64,000 nt of DNA from Arthrobacter horti (lineage in GTDB: Bacteria; Actinomycetota; Actinomycetes; Actinomycetales; Micrococcaceae), in the NCBI RefSeq assembly GCF_030731045.1, contig NZ_JAVALS010000001.1, positions 1 to 64,000 of the forward strand. The letters are read 5' to 3'. Below the pieces are notes generated by a model, which worked only from the letters and a program-made list of their open reading frames with translations, ran no database searches and was not told the origin of the DNA. Made by a program: the position numbers and the translations under genes. Position 1 is the stretch's first letter. Each line of letters begins with the position of its first letter. Shown piece after piece: positions 25,490 to 35,395 of this stretch.

Positions 25490-27196
25490 TCAGCGGCGGA
25501 ACGTCAGAACCGTCGCAGTGCCCGCGGTGAGCGGCAGTGTCACGGTGTCGCCGCCGCGGTACCCGGGGATTCCCGGACGCTCCGGCTCGGGCACGGCCAC
25601 GGCTTTCCGGCCGTCGATCACCGTGGCGTCCGTCCCCTCATAGGAGGGTCCCTGCAGCTGGGCCATGGTGCCTCGGGCTGCGGAGAACGGCAGCTTCAGC
25701 GTCACCGGGGTCTGCGCCGCGGTACGGGGGTCGTTGGTGTTGATGACCACCACGCTGAGCTCATCCGCTGAGCTGCGGATCGCGTAGGCGTAGCTGAGCC
25801 GGTCGCCAGACGCATCCAGCTTGAGGTAGTCGCCGGCGGGGAGCTGGGCCGTGAAGGCTTCGCCCCAGAAATTGGCGCGCGTCTGGAACTCGCCGGACGG
25901 CGCCGCCATGGTGCCCGTGTTGCAGACGGAGGACATGGACGGGCCGCCGGTGCACGCGGCGAGGGAGGAATGGAAGCCGATACGCTCGACGCCGAGCTGC
26001 GCGGAGCTGAGTGCGTAATCGACACTCCACAAGGCGGAGGCATGGGACTTGTTCGTCTCGTTCTGGTAGCCGGGGCACGCGGACGTCCCGGCCTCCGGAA
26101 TCCACACGGGGAGTCCGTTCTTCACGGCGGCGTCCATCATCCGCTGCCGGAAGCCGATGCCTCCGTCCCGGGCCTCGCGGTTCATCAGATTGGCGAACGT
26201 CGGCTTGCCGCCGGGATCCGATCCGTTGCAGCTGGAGAACGGGTAGTGGTGGAAGGCGTAGACCCTCGGCTCAGGGAAGTCCGCCGCGGCAAAGGTCTTG
26301 CCCCAGGCCATCGAATAGGTCCCGGGGCCGATCACGGGGACGCCGGGGGCTGCCTTCGCGACGGCCGCAGCGTAGGCCTGGGCGTCCTTGACGTAGCCCG
26401 CCTCGCCCCAGCCCGCCGGCCGCATCCCGTTGCTCTCATAGCCGTTCGGTTCATTGCCGGGGGTGTACCCCAGGAAACGGTCGCCGAGAATGTCCCGGGC
26501 GTGCTTCACGAAGTCCGCGGCACGCTCCGGCTCCAGATGCGCCAGGTCCACCACGATCGCGGCCGTTGATCCGGTCGCGTCCAGCAGCGTCTTGAGCCGC
26601 CGCAGATCATCCGGGACGATGCGCGCCACCGGGTGCGTGGCGTCGCCATGGACCCGGGACGGGAGGCTCTCATCGGATGAGGTCCAGAACGCCCGCCGTT
26701 CCACGGAGTTGCCGCCGAAGCGGAGCATGGGGCCGTTCAGGGACTTCAGGACACCCACCAGGCTCGTGTTGCCTGCCGAGAGTGACGGCAGTGCCAGGTC
26801 GGTCAGCTCCAGGGAGAGCCCCACCAGTCCCTTGTTCAGCCGGGTCCCGGCCGGATCCGCCGAGACCGTGACGGCCAGTGGTTCCACCGGGCGCAGCGGT
26901 GAACCGGCCGGCGGTCCGGGCTGCCGGTACTCAGCTGCCGGCAGGGCGATGGACGGGCCGGAGGCGGTGGGCGCCGGCCAGCTGCCGGGCGAAGCCGGTG
27001 CCACGGACGGGCTTCCCGAAGGGTTGAGCAGCACGGCCCCCGCGGCCCCGCCCACGGCGAGGGCGGCCACGACGGCGGCGCTCACCCACGCGGTCCTCTT
27101 CCGGGACCGGGCGGTCCCACCGGCTCTGCGGCGGCCGCCGGGGGCGCCGGGCCGGCGGCCCAACGGCGTGGGTGATGACGGAGGGGTCTCGCTCAT
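25490..27196 (-). CDS. Membrane-anchored glycoside hydrolase, GH79/clan-A-like
   Basis: 568 residues. A basic N-terminus (TARSRKRTAWVSA) precedes one hydrophobic helix (about 36-57) with no cleavage site evident, then a Pro/Ser-rich linker and a TIM-barrel-like domain. LRFGGNSVERRAFW, LGYTPGNEPNGYES (acid/base Glu after Asn) and VWIPEAGTSAC (nucleophile Glu) match the Asn-Glu/Glu layout of clan A enzymes such as GH79 beta-glucuronidase/heparanase. A C-terminal beta-rich domain follows. The likely role is extracytoplasmic cleavage of a uronic-acid or hexosaminyl glycan; the substrate is unknown. It converges on ftsY. Confidence 0.68.
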   Translation of the reverse strand: MSETPPSSPTPLGRRPGAPGGRRRAGGTARSRKRTAWVSAAVVAALAVGGAAGAVLLNPSGSPSVAPASPGSWPAPTASGPSIALPAAEYRQPGPPAGSPLRPVEPLAVTVSADPAGTRLNKGLVGLSLELTDLALPSLSAGNTSLVGVLKSLNGPMLRFGGNSVERRAFWTSSDESLPSRVHGDATHPVARIVPDDLRRLKTLLDATGSTAAIVVDLAHLEPERAADFVKHARDILGDRFLGYTPGNEPNGYESNGMRPAGWGEAGYVKDAQAYAAAVAKAAPGVPVIGPGTYSMAWGKTFAAADFPEPRVYAFHHYPFSSCNGSDPGGKPTFANLMNREARDGGIGFRQRMMDAAVKNGLPVWIPEAGTSACPGYQNETNKSHASALWSVDYALSSAQLGVERIGFHSSLAACTGGPSMSSVCNTGTMAAPSGEFQTRANFWGEAFTAQLPAGDYLKLDASGDRLSYAYAIRSSADELSVVVINTNDPRTAAQTPVTLKLPFSAARGTMAQLQGPSYEGTDATVIDGRKAVAVPEPERPGIPGYRGGDTVTLPLTAGTATVLTFRR

Positions 27197-27332
27197 GGTG
27201 CTCCCAGGGAATGGTTGCGCCTGCGGCGGCGCGTGCGGTGATGAGCCACCAGTCTATGAGCGCACGCGGAGCGGGCCGTGAAACCTTCCGGAAACATGAG
27301 CGACACCCGTCCTTCACACCCGGGCCGGAAGC

Positions 27333-27370
27333 GTAACAGGAGCGAAATCCGGCGTCGTGCCAGGCGAAAC
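27333..27370 (+). promoter_or_regulatory. GlnR-like operator upstream of amt-glnK
   Basis: GTAAC (27333), GAAAT (27344) and GAAAC (27366) start exactly 11 or 22 bases apart, matching three of the four half-sites of the actinobacterial GlnR consensus GTnAC-n6-GAAAC-n6-GTnAC-n6-GAAAC; the third position (27355) is degenerate. It lies about 95 bases before amt, upstream of a weak TGATAC -10-like element. A GAAAC-n6-GAAAC pair at 27280-27295 is extra. Confidence 0.5.
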
Positions 27371-27464
27371 ATCCGGGGCCGACAGTTGATACCAGGACGC
27401 AGCAGCGTCGAGGACTCAACCGGCCCGAAGGAATGACGGCCTGCAGCAAGAGAGGACGGAAGCC

Positions 27465-28829
27465 ATGGAACTCACGGCGACCAATGTCTGGCTCATGGTG
27501 GCGGCGGCCCTGGTGCTGTTCATGACCCCTGGCCTGGCCTTCTTCTACGGAGGCATGACCCGGGCCAAGGCGGCCCTGAACATGATGATGATGAGCTTCA
27601 TCTCCCTCGGGATCGTCGGGGTGGTGTGGGTGCTCTGGGGGAACTCGATGGCCACGGGTGACAGCATCCTGGGGCTGTTCGGCAACCCGGCCACCACCTT
27701 CGGCTTGCACAACCTGAGCACCCCGGACGGCATGATCAAGGCCGGCTACGCCGCCACCTTCGCCATCATCACGGTGGCTCTGATCTCCGGCGCCATCGCG
27801 GACCGGGCCAAGTTCGGCGCCTGGGCCGCCTTCGTCCCGGTCTGGGTGACGCTGGTGTACTGCCCCATCGCGTTCATGGTCTGGGGCGGCGGCCTCTTCA
27901 GCGCGGACGGCGCCATCGGCAAGGCCCTCGGGCCGGCCATCGACTTCGCGGGTGGCACTGTGGTTCACATCAACGCCGGTGTGGCCGGGCTCATCCTGGT
28001 CCTGATCATCGGCAACCGCCGCGGCTTCGGCAAGGACCCCAACCACCGCCCGCACAACATCCCGTTCGTCATGCTCGGTGCGGCGATCCTCTGGTTCGGC
28101 TGGTTCGGCTTCAACGCCGGTGCCGCCACCACGGCCCAGCAGGGTGGCCTGATCTGGATCAACACCATGGCGGCCCCCGCCGCGGCGATGCTCGGCTGGC
28201 TCGTCACGGAAAGGATCCGCGACGGTCACCCGACCTCCCTCGGAGCGGCCTCCGGCGTGGTGGCCGGTCTGGTGGCGATCACCCCGGCCTGTGCCAACGT
28301 CAGCCCGATCGGCGCCATCGGCCTGGGCGTGGTGGCCGGTGTGGCCTCGGCGCTCGCGGTCGGCCTGAAGTTCCGCTTCGGTTACGACGACTCCCTGGAC
28401 GTGGTGGGCGTCCACCTGGTCTCCGGCCTCATCGGCACCCTCGCCATCGGCCTCATCGCGATCCCGGTGGACGGTTCCCGCGCCGGCCTCTTCTACGGCG
28501 GCGGCTGGGACCAGATGATCTCCCAGCTGGCGGCGGCGGGCTTCTCGGTCGGGTACACGGCCATCCTGACCGCGGTCATCGGCTTCGCGATCCACAAGAC
28601 CATGGGCTTCCGGGTCTCCGAGGAGCAGGAGGAGATCGGGGTGGACCTCACCCTCCACGCCGAGTCCGCCTACGAGTTCGGCCTGGCCGGGCACGGCGGT
28701 ACCTTCCAGCCCCAGCAGTCGCTGGAGGCCCTGGCCCAGACGCTGGACCGGAAGGCAGCGGAGTTCCAGCAGGATGCGGCCGGTGTGCCGTCCGGCAGCG
28801 GGGAACGGAAGGAGAGTGTGGACGCATGA
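27465..28829 (+). CDS. amt: Ammonium transporter
   Basis: Trimeric membrane channel for NH4+/NH3. 454 residues with 11 hydrophobic segments. Signatures: FMTPGLAFFYGGM at the N-terminus, the family motif from DFAGGTVVHINAGVAGL with one pore His, and VVGVHLVSGLIGTL with the second. A ~50-residue cytosolic C-tail with EEQEEIG follows, as expected for GlnK regulation. GAGAGGACGGAAG upstream of ATG is a good site. Its stop overlaps glnK (ATGA). The upstream region carries a GlnR-like box, so nitrogen-starvation induction is likely. Confidence 0.95.
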   Translation: MELTATNVWLMVAAALVLFMTPGLAFFYGGMTRAKAALNMMMMSFISLGIVGVVWVLWGNSMATGDSILGLFGNPATTFGLHNLSTPDGMIKAGYAATFAIITVALISGAIADRAKFGAWAAFVPVWVTLVYCPIAFMVWGGGLFSADGAIGKALGPAIDFAGGTVVHINAGVAGLILVLIIGNRRGFGKDPNHRPHNIPFVMLGAAILWFGWFGFNAGAATTAQQGGLIWINTMAAPAAAMLGWLVTERIRDGHPTSLGAASGVVAGLVAITPACANVSPIGAIGLGVVAGVASALAVGLKFRFGYDDSLDVVGVHLVSGLIGTLAIGLIAIPVDGSRAGLFYGGGWDQMISQLAAAGFSVGYTAILTAVIGFAIHKTMGFRVSEEQEEIGVDLTLHAESAYEFGLAGHGGTFQPQQSLEALAQTLDRKAAEFQQDAAGVPSGSGERKESVDA

Positions 28830-29164
28830 AACTCATCACGGCGATCGTCCGGCCGGAGAAGCTGGAGAGCATCCGGGAAGGCCTGGAGGCGTACGGGGTC
28901 CAGGGGCTCACGGTCAGTGCGGCCAACGGCTATGGCCGGCAGCGCGGCTACACGGAGGTGTACCGGGGCGCGGAGTACAACGTGAACATGCTCCCCAAGC
29001 TCCGGGTGGAGGTCCTGGCCACCGACGACACGGCGGACGACATCCTGGACGTCATCATCGCCAGCTCCAACACCGGCCGCGCCGGGGACGGGAAGGTCTG
29101 GACGGTGGACGTGCACGAAGCGATCCGGGTCAGAACCGGAGAGCGGGGAGCCGCGGCCATTTGA
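28826..29164 (+). CDS. glnK: Nitrogen regulatory protein P-II
   Basis: Trimeric nitrogen sensor that binds ATP/ADP and 2-oxoglutarate and blocks Amt when ammonium is plentiful. 112 residues, typical. The T-loop GRQRGYTEVYRGAEYNVN contains the Tyr51-equivalent modified in other actinobacteria (adenylylated by GlnD in Corynebacterium and Streptomyces). The C-terminus has TGRAGDGKVW and IRVRTGE for nucleotide binding. Start ATG is translationally coupled to amt. The usual third gene, glnD, is absent here; a - strand zwf-like gene follows beyond a hairpin. Confidence 0.95.
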   Translation: MKLITAIVRPEKLESIREGLEAYGVQGLTVSAANGYGRQRGYTEVYRGAEYNVNMLPKLRVEVLATDDTADDILDVIIASSNTGRAGDGKVWTVDVHEAIRVRTGERGAAAI

Positions 29165-29169
29165 GCACG

Positions 29170-29213
29170 ACGACGTCGGCGCACCTTTCACGCGGAGGGT
29201 GCGCCGACGTCGT
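29170..29213. terminator. Strong hairpin between glnK and zwf
   Basis: Perfect 16-bp arms (ACGACGTCGGCGCACC and complement), 12-base loop, just after glnK and before the convergent zwf-like gene. No T-run. Its 13 outer bases recur in the hairpin at 48725-48772. Confidence 0.65.
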
Positions 29214-29238
29214 GCAGTCTGAGTGTGCGGGGCCGCCG

Positions 29239-30642
29239 TCAGGCGTCGGCCGCCGGGCCGCCAGAGCCGGCCGGGTAGTCCTCCAGCGGCACCCGGCCGT
29301 GGGACCAGGCGGACAGCACGGGGTCCACGATCCGCCAGCAGTCCTCCGCCACGTCGTCACGGACGGACAGGAGCGGGTCCCCGTGCAGCACGCCGTCCAG
29401 GACCTCGCCATAGGGCAGGAGCGCGGAGGAGTGGAGTTCGGTGGTCAGTTCCGCGCGGGAGAGTTCGAAGGCGTTGCCGGCGCTCGTGACGTCCAGCGTC
29501 ATGCTCAGAGTGTCCGGGCCGAATCCGATACGGAGCTCGTCCGGCTCATCGGTCCCGGTGAAGCCGGCCGGCAGGTGGGCCAGGGGCCGGAAACGGACCA
29601 CGGCCTCCTTCCGCGCGGTGCCCATGGCCTTGCCGCTGCGCAGGATGAACGGCACGCCGGACCAGCGGGAATTGTTGATCTCCAGGCGCACCTCGGCGAA
29701 GGTCTCGGTCAGGCGGTCCGGGTCCACGCCCTCTTCGGCCACGTAGTCGGGGACCTTCCGGCCGCTGATCCTCCCGGCCGTGTACCGGGCGCGGCGGGTG
29801 TTCTTCCGGAACGGCGTGGCCACCCTGGATGCCCGCAGGACCGTGGCGATCCCGTCCCGCAGATCGCGCTCGTGAAGGGTGGCGGGGGGTTCCATGGCCA
29901 TGAGCGCCATGATCTGGAGGAGGTGGCTCTGGATCATGTCCCGCAGGGCGCCGGCCCTGTCGTAATAACCGGCCCGGCCCTCCAAGGCCAGGTCCTCATC
30001 GAAGATGATCTCCACCTCGGCCACGTGGTCGCGGTTCAGCAGCGGTTCCAGGAAGCGGTTGGCGAAGCGCATGCCCAGGATGTTCAGCACCATGCCTTTA
30101 CCCAGGAAGTGGTCCACGCGGTGGATGTGGTCCTCCGGGACCAGCCGGCGGAGGGTCTCGTTGAGCTCCCGGGCAGAGGCGGCGTCGGACCCGAACGGCT
30201 TTTCCAGCACCAGGCGCGTGCCGAACGGCACGTCCTCGGGGGAGAGGCTCTCACACGCGGCCTGGCTGATGCGCGGTGGCAGCGCGAAGAAGACGGCCAC
30301 AGGGCCGTCCAGCGTCTTCAGGAATGCGGCGAGTTCACCCTTCGCGGTGACGTCCAGGCTGTGGTAGACCGATGTCGCGGCCAATTCCTTCCAGCGTGCG
30401 GTGGCATCGGCGTCGGCGTCGAGGGGCAGCGACTTGGCCAGGCGGCGCTGCCACTTGCTGGGCGTCCAGGACTCGGCACCCGCGCCGACCAGGCGCAGGC
30501 CCGGTGCGCGGTCCGCCGTCACCAGGGAAGCGAGCCCGGGCAGCAGGAGCCGTCCCGTGAGGTCGCCGGAAGCCCCCAGGATGAGGAGTGTCTGGATGTC
30601 CTTGGCCCGGGACCGCCGGGCGCGTCGAGCGCTTGTCACCAT
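29239..30642 (-). CDS. zwf: Glucose-6-phosphate dehydrogenase family protein
   Basis: First step of the oxidative pentose phosphate pathway, glucose-6-phosphate to 6-phosphogluconolactone with NAD(P)+. About 467 residues: N-terminal ILGASGDLTGRLLLPGL (nucleotide fold), VLEKPFGSD and the substrate-binding/active-site HRVDHFLGKG. It is slightly shorter than main actinobacterial Zwf and is not next to opcA, tal or tkt, so it may be the second paralogue found in many actinobacteria. The ATG at 30642 is chosen; the frame is open further upstream into the ffh leader but without sense. Confidence 0.87.
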   Translation of the reverse strand: MVTSARRARRSRAKDIQTLLILGASGDLTGRLLLPGLASLVTADRAPGLRLVGAGAESWTPSKWQRRLAKSLPLDADADATARWKELAATSVYHSLDVTAKGELAAFLKTLDGPVAVFFALPPRISQAACESLSPEDVPFGTRLVLEKPFGSDAASARELNETLRRLVPEDHIHRVDHFLGKGMVLNILGMRFANRFLEPLLNRDHVAEVEIIFDEDLALEGRAGYYDRAGALRDMIQSHLLQIMALMAMEPPATLHERDLRDGIATVLRASRVATPFRKNTRRARYTAGRISGRKVPDYVAEEGVDPDRLTETFAEVRLEINNSRWSGVPFILRSGKAMGTARKEAVVRFRPLAHLPAGFTGTDEPDELRIGFGPDTLSMTLDVTSAGNAFELSRAELTTELHSSALLPYGEVLDGVLHGDPLLSVRDDVAEDCWRIVDPVLSAWSHGRVPLEDYPAGSGGPAADA

Positions 30643-30784
30643 GAAAGCATGCCACCACCGGGGCGAGACTTGGTACCCTGGATAGCTGAAAGACCGTGCC
30701 GCCCTGGCGCGGGGTCCGTGGTGCCGTCTTACCGGCGCGGGGCCATCACACCTGGAACCTCTTTGCGAAAGAAGTGCGCGGCGC

Positions 30785-32350
30785 GTGTTCAATTCACTCT
30801 CTGACCGGCTGACAGCGACGTTCAAGAACCTCCGCGGCAAGGGCCGCCTGAGCGAGGCCGACGTCGATGCAACCGTACGCGAGATCCGTCGCGCCCTCCT
30901 GGACGCCGACGTCGCGGTCCCGGTGGTGCGTGAATTCGCCTCCCGCATCAAGGAACGCGCCCTCGGCTCCGAGGTGTCCGGTGCTCTGAACCCGGGCCAG
31001 CAGGTCGTCAAGATCGTCAATGAGGAGCTCGTCACGATCCTGGGCGGCGAGACCCGCCGTCTGCGCCTGGCGAAGAACCCGCCCACCGTCATCATGCTCG
31101 CCGGCCTCCAGGGTGCCGGTAAGACCACCTTGGCCGGCAAGCTCTCCAAGTGGCTCAAGGGCCAGGGTCACAGCCCCCTGCTGGTGGCCTGTGACCTCCA
31201 GCGTCCCAACGCCGTGACTCAGCTCCAGGTGGTCGGCAAGCGTGCCGGCGTCCCCGTCTTCGCCCCGCACCCGGGCACCACGAGCGAGTTCGACGCCCCC
31301 ACCGGCGATCCGGTCGCCGTCGCCGAGGCCGGTGTGGCCGAGGCCCGCCAGAAGTTGCACGACGTGGTCATCGTGGACACCGCCGGCCGCCTCGGCGTCG
31401 ACGCCGAGATGATGGATCAGGCGCGCCGTATCCGCGACGCCATCACCCCGGACGAGGTCCTCTTCGTCATCGACGCCATGATCGGCCAGGACGCCGTCAA
31501 CACGGCGAAGGCCTTCGAAGACGGCGTCGACTTCACCGGCGTGGTGCTCTCCAAGCTCGACGGCGACGCCCGCGGCGGTGCCGCGCTGTCCGTGGCATCC
31601 GTCACCGGCAAGCCCGTCATGTTCGCCTCCACGGGCGAAGGCGTGGACGACTTCGAGCTCTTCCACCCGGACCGCATGGCCTCCCGCATCCTGGACATGG
31701 GCGACATCCTGTCCCTCATCGAGCAGGCCGAGGCCAACTGGGACAAGGATGAAGCCGCCCGGATGGCGAAGAAGTTCGCCGACCAGGAGGACTTCACGTT
31801 CGAGGACTTCCTCGCCCAGATGCAGCAGATCCGCAAGATGGGCTCCATGAAGAAGATGCTCATGATGATGCCGGGCGCGCAGAACATGCGTCAGCAGCTG
31901 GAGCAGTTCGACGAGCGGGAGATCGATCGCGTGGAGGCCATGGTCCGTTCCATGACCCCGCACGAGCGCCTGGCCCCGAAGATCATCAACGGCTCACGCC
32001 GCGCCCGCATCGCCCGCGGTTCCGGCGTGCACGTCTCCGAGGTCAACGGCCTGCTGGAGCGTTTCGGCCAGGCCCAGAAGATGATGAAGAAGATGGCGCA
32101 GGGCGGGATGCCGGGCATGCCCGGCATGTCCATGGGCGCCGGCGGCGGGACGGCCCGCAAGGCCGCGAAGAACGCCAACAAGAAGAAGCCCCGCTCCGGG
32201 AACCCGGCCAAGGCCGCCCAGGAGTTGCGTGAAGCCCAGGAGCGCCGGGCGAGCAAGCCCAGCGGTGCGTCCTTCGGCCAGCAGGCCCAGGACTTCGACC
32301 CCTCCACCATGGAGCTCCCCAAGGGCTTCGAGAAGTTCCTGGGCAAATAA
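30785..32350 (+). CDS. ffh: Signal recognition particle protein Ffh (SRP54)
   Basis: Binds 4.5S RNA and nascent signal sequences and targets ribosomes to FtsY. 521 residues: an N domain, a G domain with GLQGAGKTTLAGKLS, ACDLQRPNA, VDTAGRLG and SKLDGDARGG, then a Met-rich M domain with MKKMLMMMPG, GSRRARIARGSG and a run of Met/Gly near 440 (GMPGMPGMSMG). A Lys/Ala-rich tail follows. GTG start. A hydrolase gene follows 6 bases later. Confidence 0.97.
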   Translation: MFNSLSDRLTATFKNLRGKGRLSEADVDATVREIRRALLDADVAVPVVREFASRIKERALGSEVSGALNPGQQVVKIVNEELVTILGGETRRLRLAKNPPTVIMLAGLQGAGKTTLAGKLSKWLKGQGHSPLLVACDLQRPNAVTQLQVVGKRAGVPVFAPHPGTTSEFDAPTGDPVAVAEAGVAEARQKLHDVVIVDTAGRLGVDAEMMDQARRIRDAITPDEVLFVIDAMIGQDAVNTAKAFEDGVDFTGVVLSKLDGDARGGAALSVASVTGKPVMFASTGEGVDDFELFHPDRMASRILDMGDILSLIEQAEANWDKDEAARMAKKFADQEDFTFEDFLAQMQQIRKMGSMKKMLMMMPGAQNMRQQLEQFDEREIDRVEAMVRSMTPHERLAPKIINGSRRARIARGSGVHVSEVNGLLERFGQAQKMMKKMAQGGMPGMPGMSMGAGGGTARKAAKNANKKKPRSGNPAKAAQELREAQERRASKPSGASFGQQAQDFDPSTMELPKGFEKFLGK

Positions 32351-32356
32351 GGCGCC

Positions 32357-32866
32357 TTGAGCCTGAGCAGCCTCGCCGCCCGGCCCCGGGTGGTCCTGGT
32401 CCCCGGACGTGACGCGTCTGGGGCCGCGGCGTGGCCGCGCCAGCACGGCCTGGCCCTGGAGTTCGACGCCCTGTTCCTGCGGCAGGACGCCGGATCGTCC
32501 CTGGACTCGGAGGAGATCCTGACCACACTGGACGGCAAGCCGTCCGTGCTGATCGCCCACGGTGAGGGCTCGACGGCGGCCCTCACGTCCGCCGTCGAGC
32601 ATCCGGACCTGGTGCGCGCGCTGGTGCTCTGCGAGCCGTGGCTGCCGTCGCTCACCTCGCCGGACCCGGGCGATGCACGAGCCGGGATCATCCCCGGGGT
32701 TCCCACGCTGGTCCTCTCCGGAGGCTGGGAGCCGGCCTATGAGCGCACGGCCCGGCTGCTGGCCGACTCCGGTGCCGAACATCATGTGGCGCCCGGCGGT
32801 CACCGCCCCCAGGACTCCCCGCAGGGCGCCACCGTGATCAAGGACTTTCTGCGCCGCAACGCCTGA
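32357..32866 (+). CDS. Small alpha/beta-hydrolase-like protein
   Basis: 169 residues. RVVLVPG opens the fold, AHGEGSTAAL is a nucleophile-elbow-like turn with Glu before Gly-Ser, LVLCEPW a following strand and PGGHRPQD a candidate catalytic His. It is shorter than usual hydrolases (about 250) and lacks an obvious lid, so enzymatic function is uncertain. TTG start, 6 bases behind ffh, suggests read-through transcription. A long palindrome begins 21 bases after its stop. Confidence 0.6.
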   Translation: MSLSSLAARPRVVLVPGRDASGAAAWPRQHGLALEFDALFLRQDAGSSLDSEEILTTLDGKPSVLIAHGEGSTAALTSAVEHPDLVRALVLCEPWLPSLTSPDPGDARAGIIPGVPTLVLSGGWEPAYERTARLLADSGAEHHVAPGGHRPQDSPQGATVIKDFLRRNA

Positions 32867-32887
32867 GGCCCCAGTTCCAACCCCTCC

Positions 32888-32958
32888 GCTGAAACAGTGG
32901 GTTTCCGCTGAAACAGTGGTCTAAACCAACTGTTTCAGCGGAAACCCACTGTTTCAGC
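32888..32958. repeat. Long perfect intergenic palindrome (30-bp arms)
   Basis: Arms 32888-32917 and 32929-32958 are exact reverse complements; the 11-base spacer is itself nearly self-complementary (GGTCTAAACCA). Each arm contains the unit GCTGAAACAGTGG or its near-copy twice. There is no T-run. It lies between two + strand genes, hydrolase and GNAT. Confidence 0.9.
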
Positions 32959-32966
32959 AAGATGGG

Positions 32967-33437
32967 ATGATGGCGATCATGACTGTCAGAGCCGCACGTA
33001 CCGGTGACGCCGACGTGCTCGTGGCCCTCCGGGCGGAGATGTTCGCCGCCATGAGCCACATCCCCGGTGGTGACGCTTGGAAGAAGCCGGCCCGGGAGTG
33101 GTTCCGGGACCGGATCGCCCACCCGGAGCACGGGATCTTCGTGGTGGAGGTGTCCGGCCTCGTGGTCGCCTGCGCCGTCGCGTCCATCCGGGACTCCGCC
33201 CCGTCACCCGCCGTACCGCAGGGCCGGGACGTGCTGATCACCAACGTCTGCACCCTGCCTGAGCACCGCGGCCGCGGACATGCCCGTGCCGCCTTCGAGG
33301 CGGCCATGGCCTGGGCCCGGGCCGCGGGCATCGCCCGCGCCGAACTCATGGCCACCCCGGCCGGCACGGGCATGTATGAGAAGGCCGGTTTCCGCCCCAC
33401 GGCCTATCCCGCCATGCGGGCCATGCTGTCCCGTTGA
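32967..33437 (+). CDS. GNAT-family N-acetyltransferase
   Basis: 156 residues; an acetyl-CoA-dependent transferase of unknown acceptor. Motif A is CTLPEHRGRGHARAAFEAA (the R-G-x-G-x-A acetyl-CoA loop), followed by ATPAGTGMYEKAGF (motif B). Two ATGs at 32967 and 32970 and a third at 32979 could start it. It is exactly bracketed by two long palindromes (32888-32958 and 33438-33511), an arrangement suggestive of a self-contained unit. It converges on thiC. Confidence 0.78.
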   Translation: MMAIMTVRAARTGDADVLVALRAEMFAAMSHIPGGDAWKKPAREWFRDRIAHPEHGIFVVEVSGLVVACAVASIRDSAPSPAVPQGRDVLITNVCTLPEHRGRGHARAAFEAAMAWARAAGIARAELMATPAGTGMYEKAGFRPTAYPAMRAMLSR

Positions 33438-33511
33438 CGGAAATCCCCGCCCTTGCGGACATTCCCCTGCGCTGCAGCGGCAGGGAAAGACCACAAGGGC
33501 GGGGATTTCCG
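33438..33511. repeat. Long intergenic palindrome with nested stem
   Basis: 18-bp perfect outer arms (33438-33455 and 33494-33511) enclose a second, imperfect stem centred on CTGCAG. It lies between the GNAT stop and the end of thiC, so it can act as a bidirectional terminator. Its sequence is unrelated to the other two long palindromes nearby. Confidence 0.85.
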
Positions 33512-33518
33512 GATCCGG

Positions 33519-35267
<1,749 letters not shown>

Positions 35268-35269
35268 TC

Positions 35270-35356
35270 ACTTCCTTCGCCGGCATTACCCGGTCAGGTT
35301 CTACGGTCCGGACGGCGTCAGTCCGATCTCAGCCCCTTGCCGGGACACCCGTGTGG
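35270..35356 (-). ncRNA. TPP riboswitch (THI element) of thiC
   Basis: On the - strand, directly upstream of thiC, GGGGCTGAGA is followed about 30 bases later by GAACCTGACCGGGTAATGCC and then GGCGAAGGAAG. These are the two conserved halves of the thi-box, flanked by a closing P1-like stem. The 3' end contains the thiC ribosome site, which fits translational control in high-GC bacteria. Boundaries are approximate. Confidence 0.93.
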
Positions 35357-35395
35357 TCGCGAACACAGTAGCACGCGGAGCTCTACCCTTGAGTC

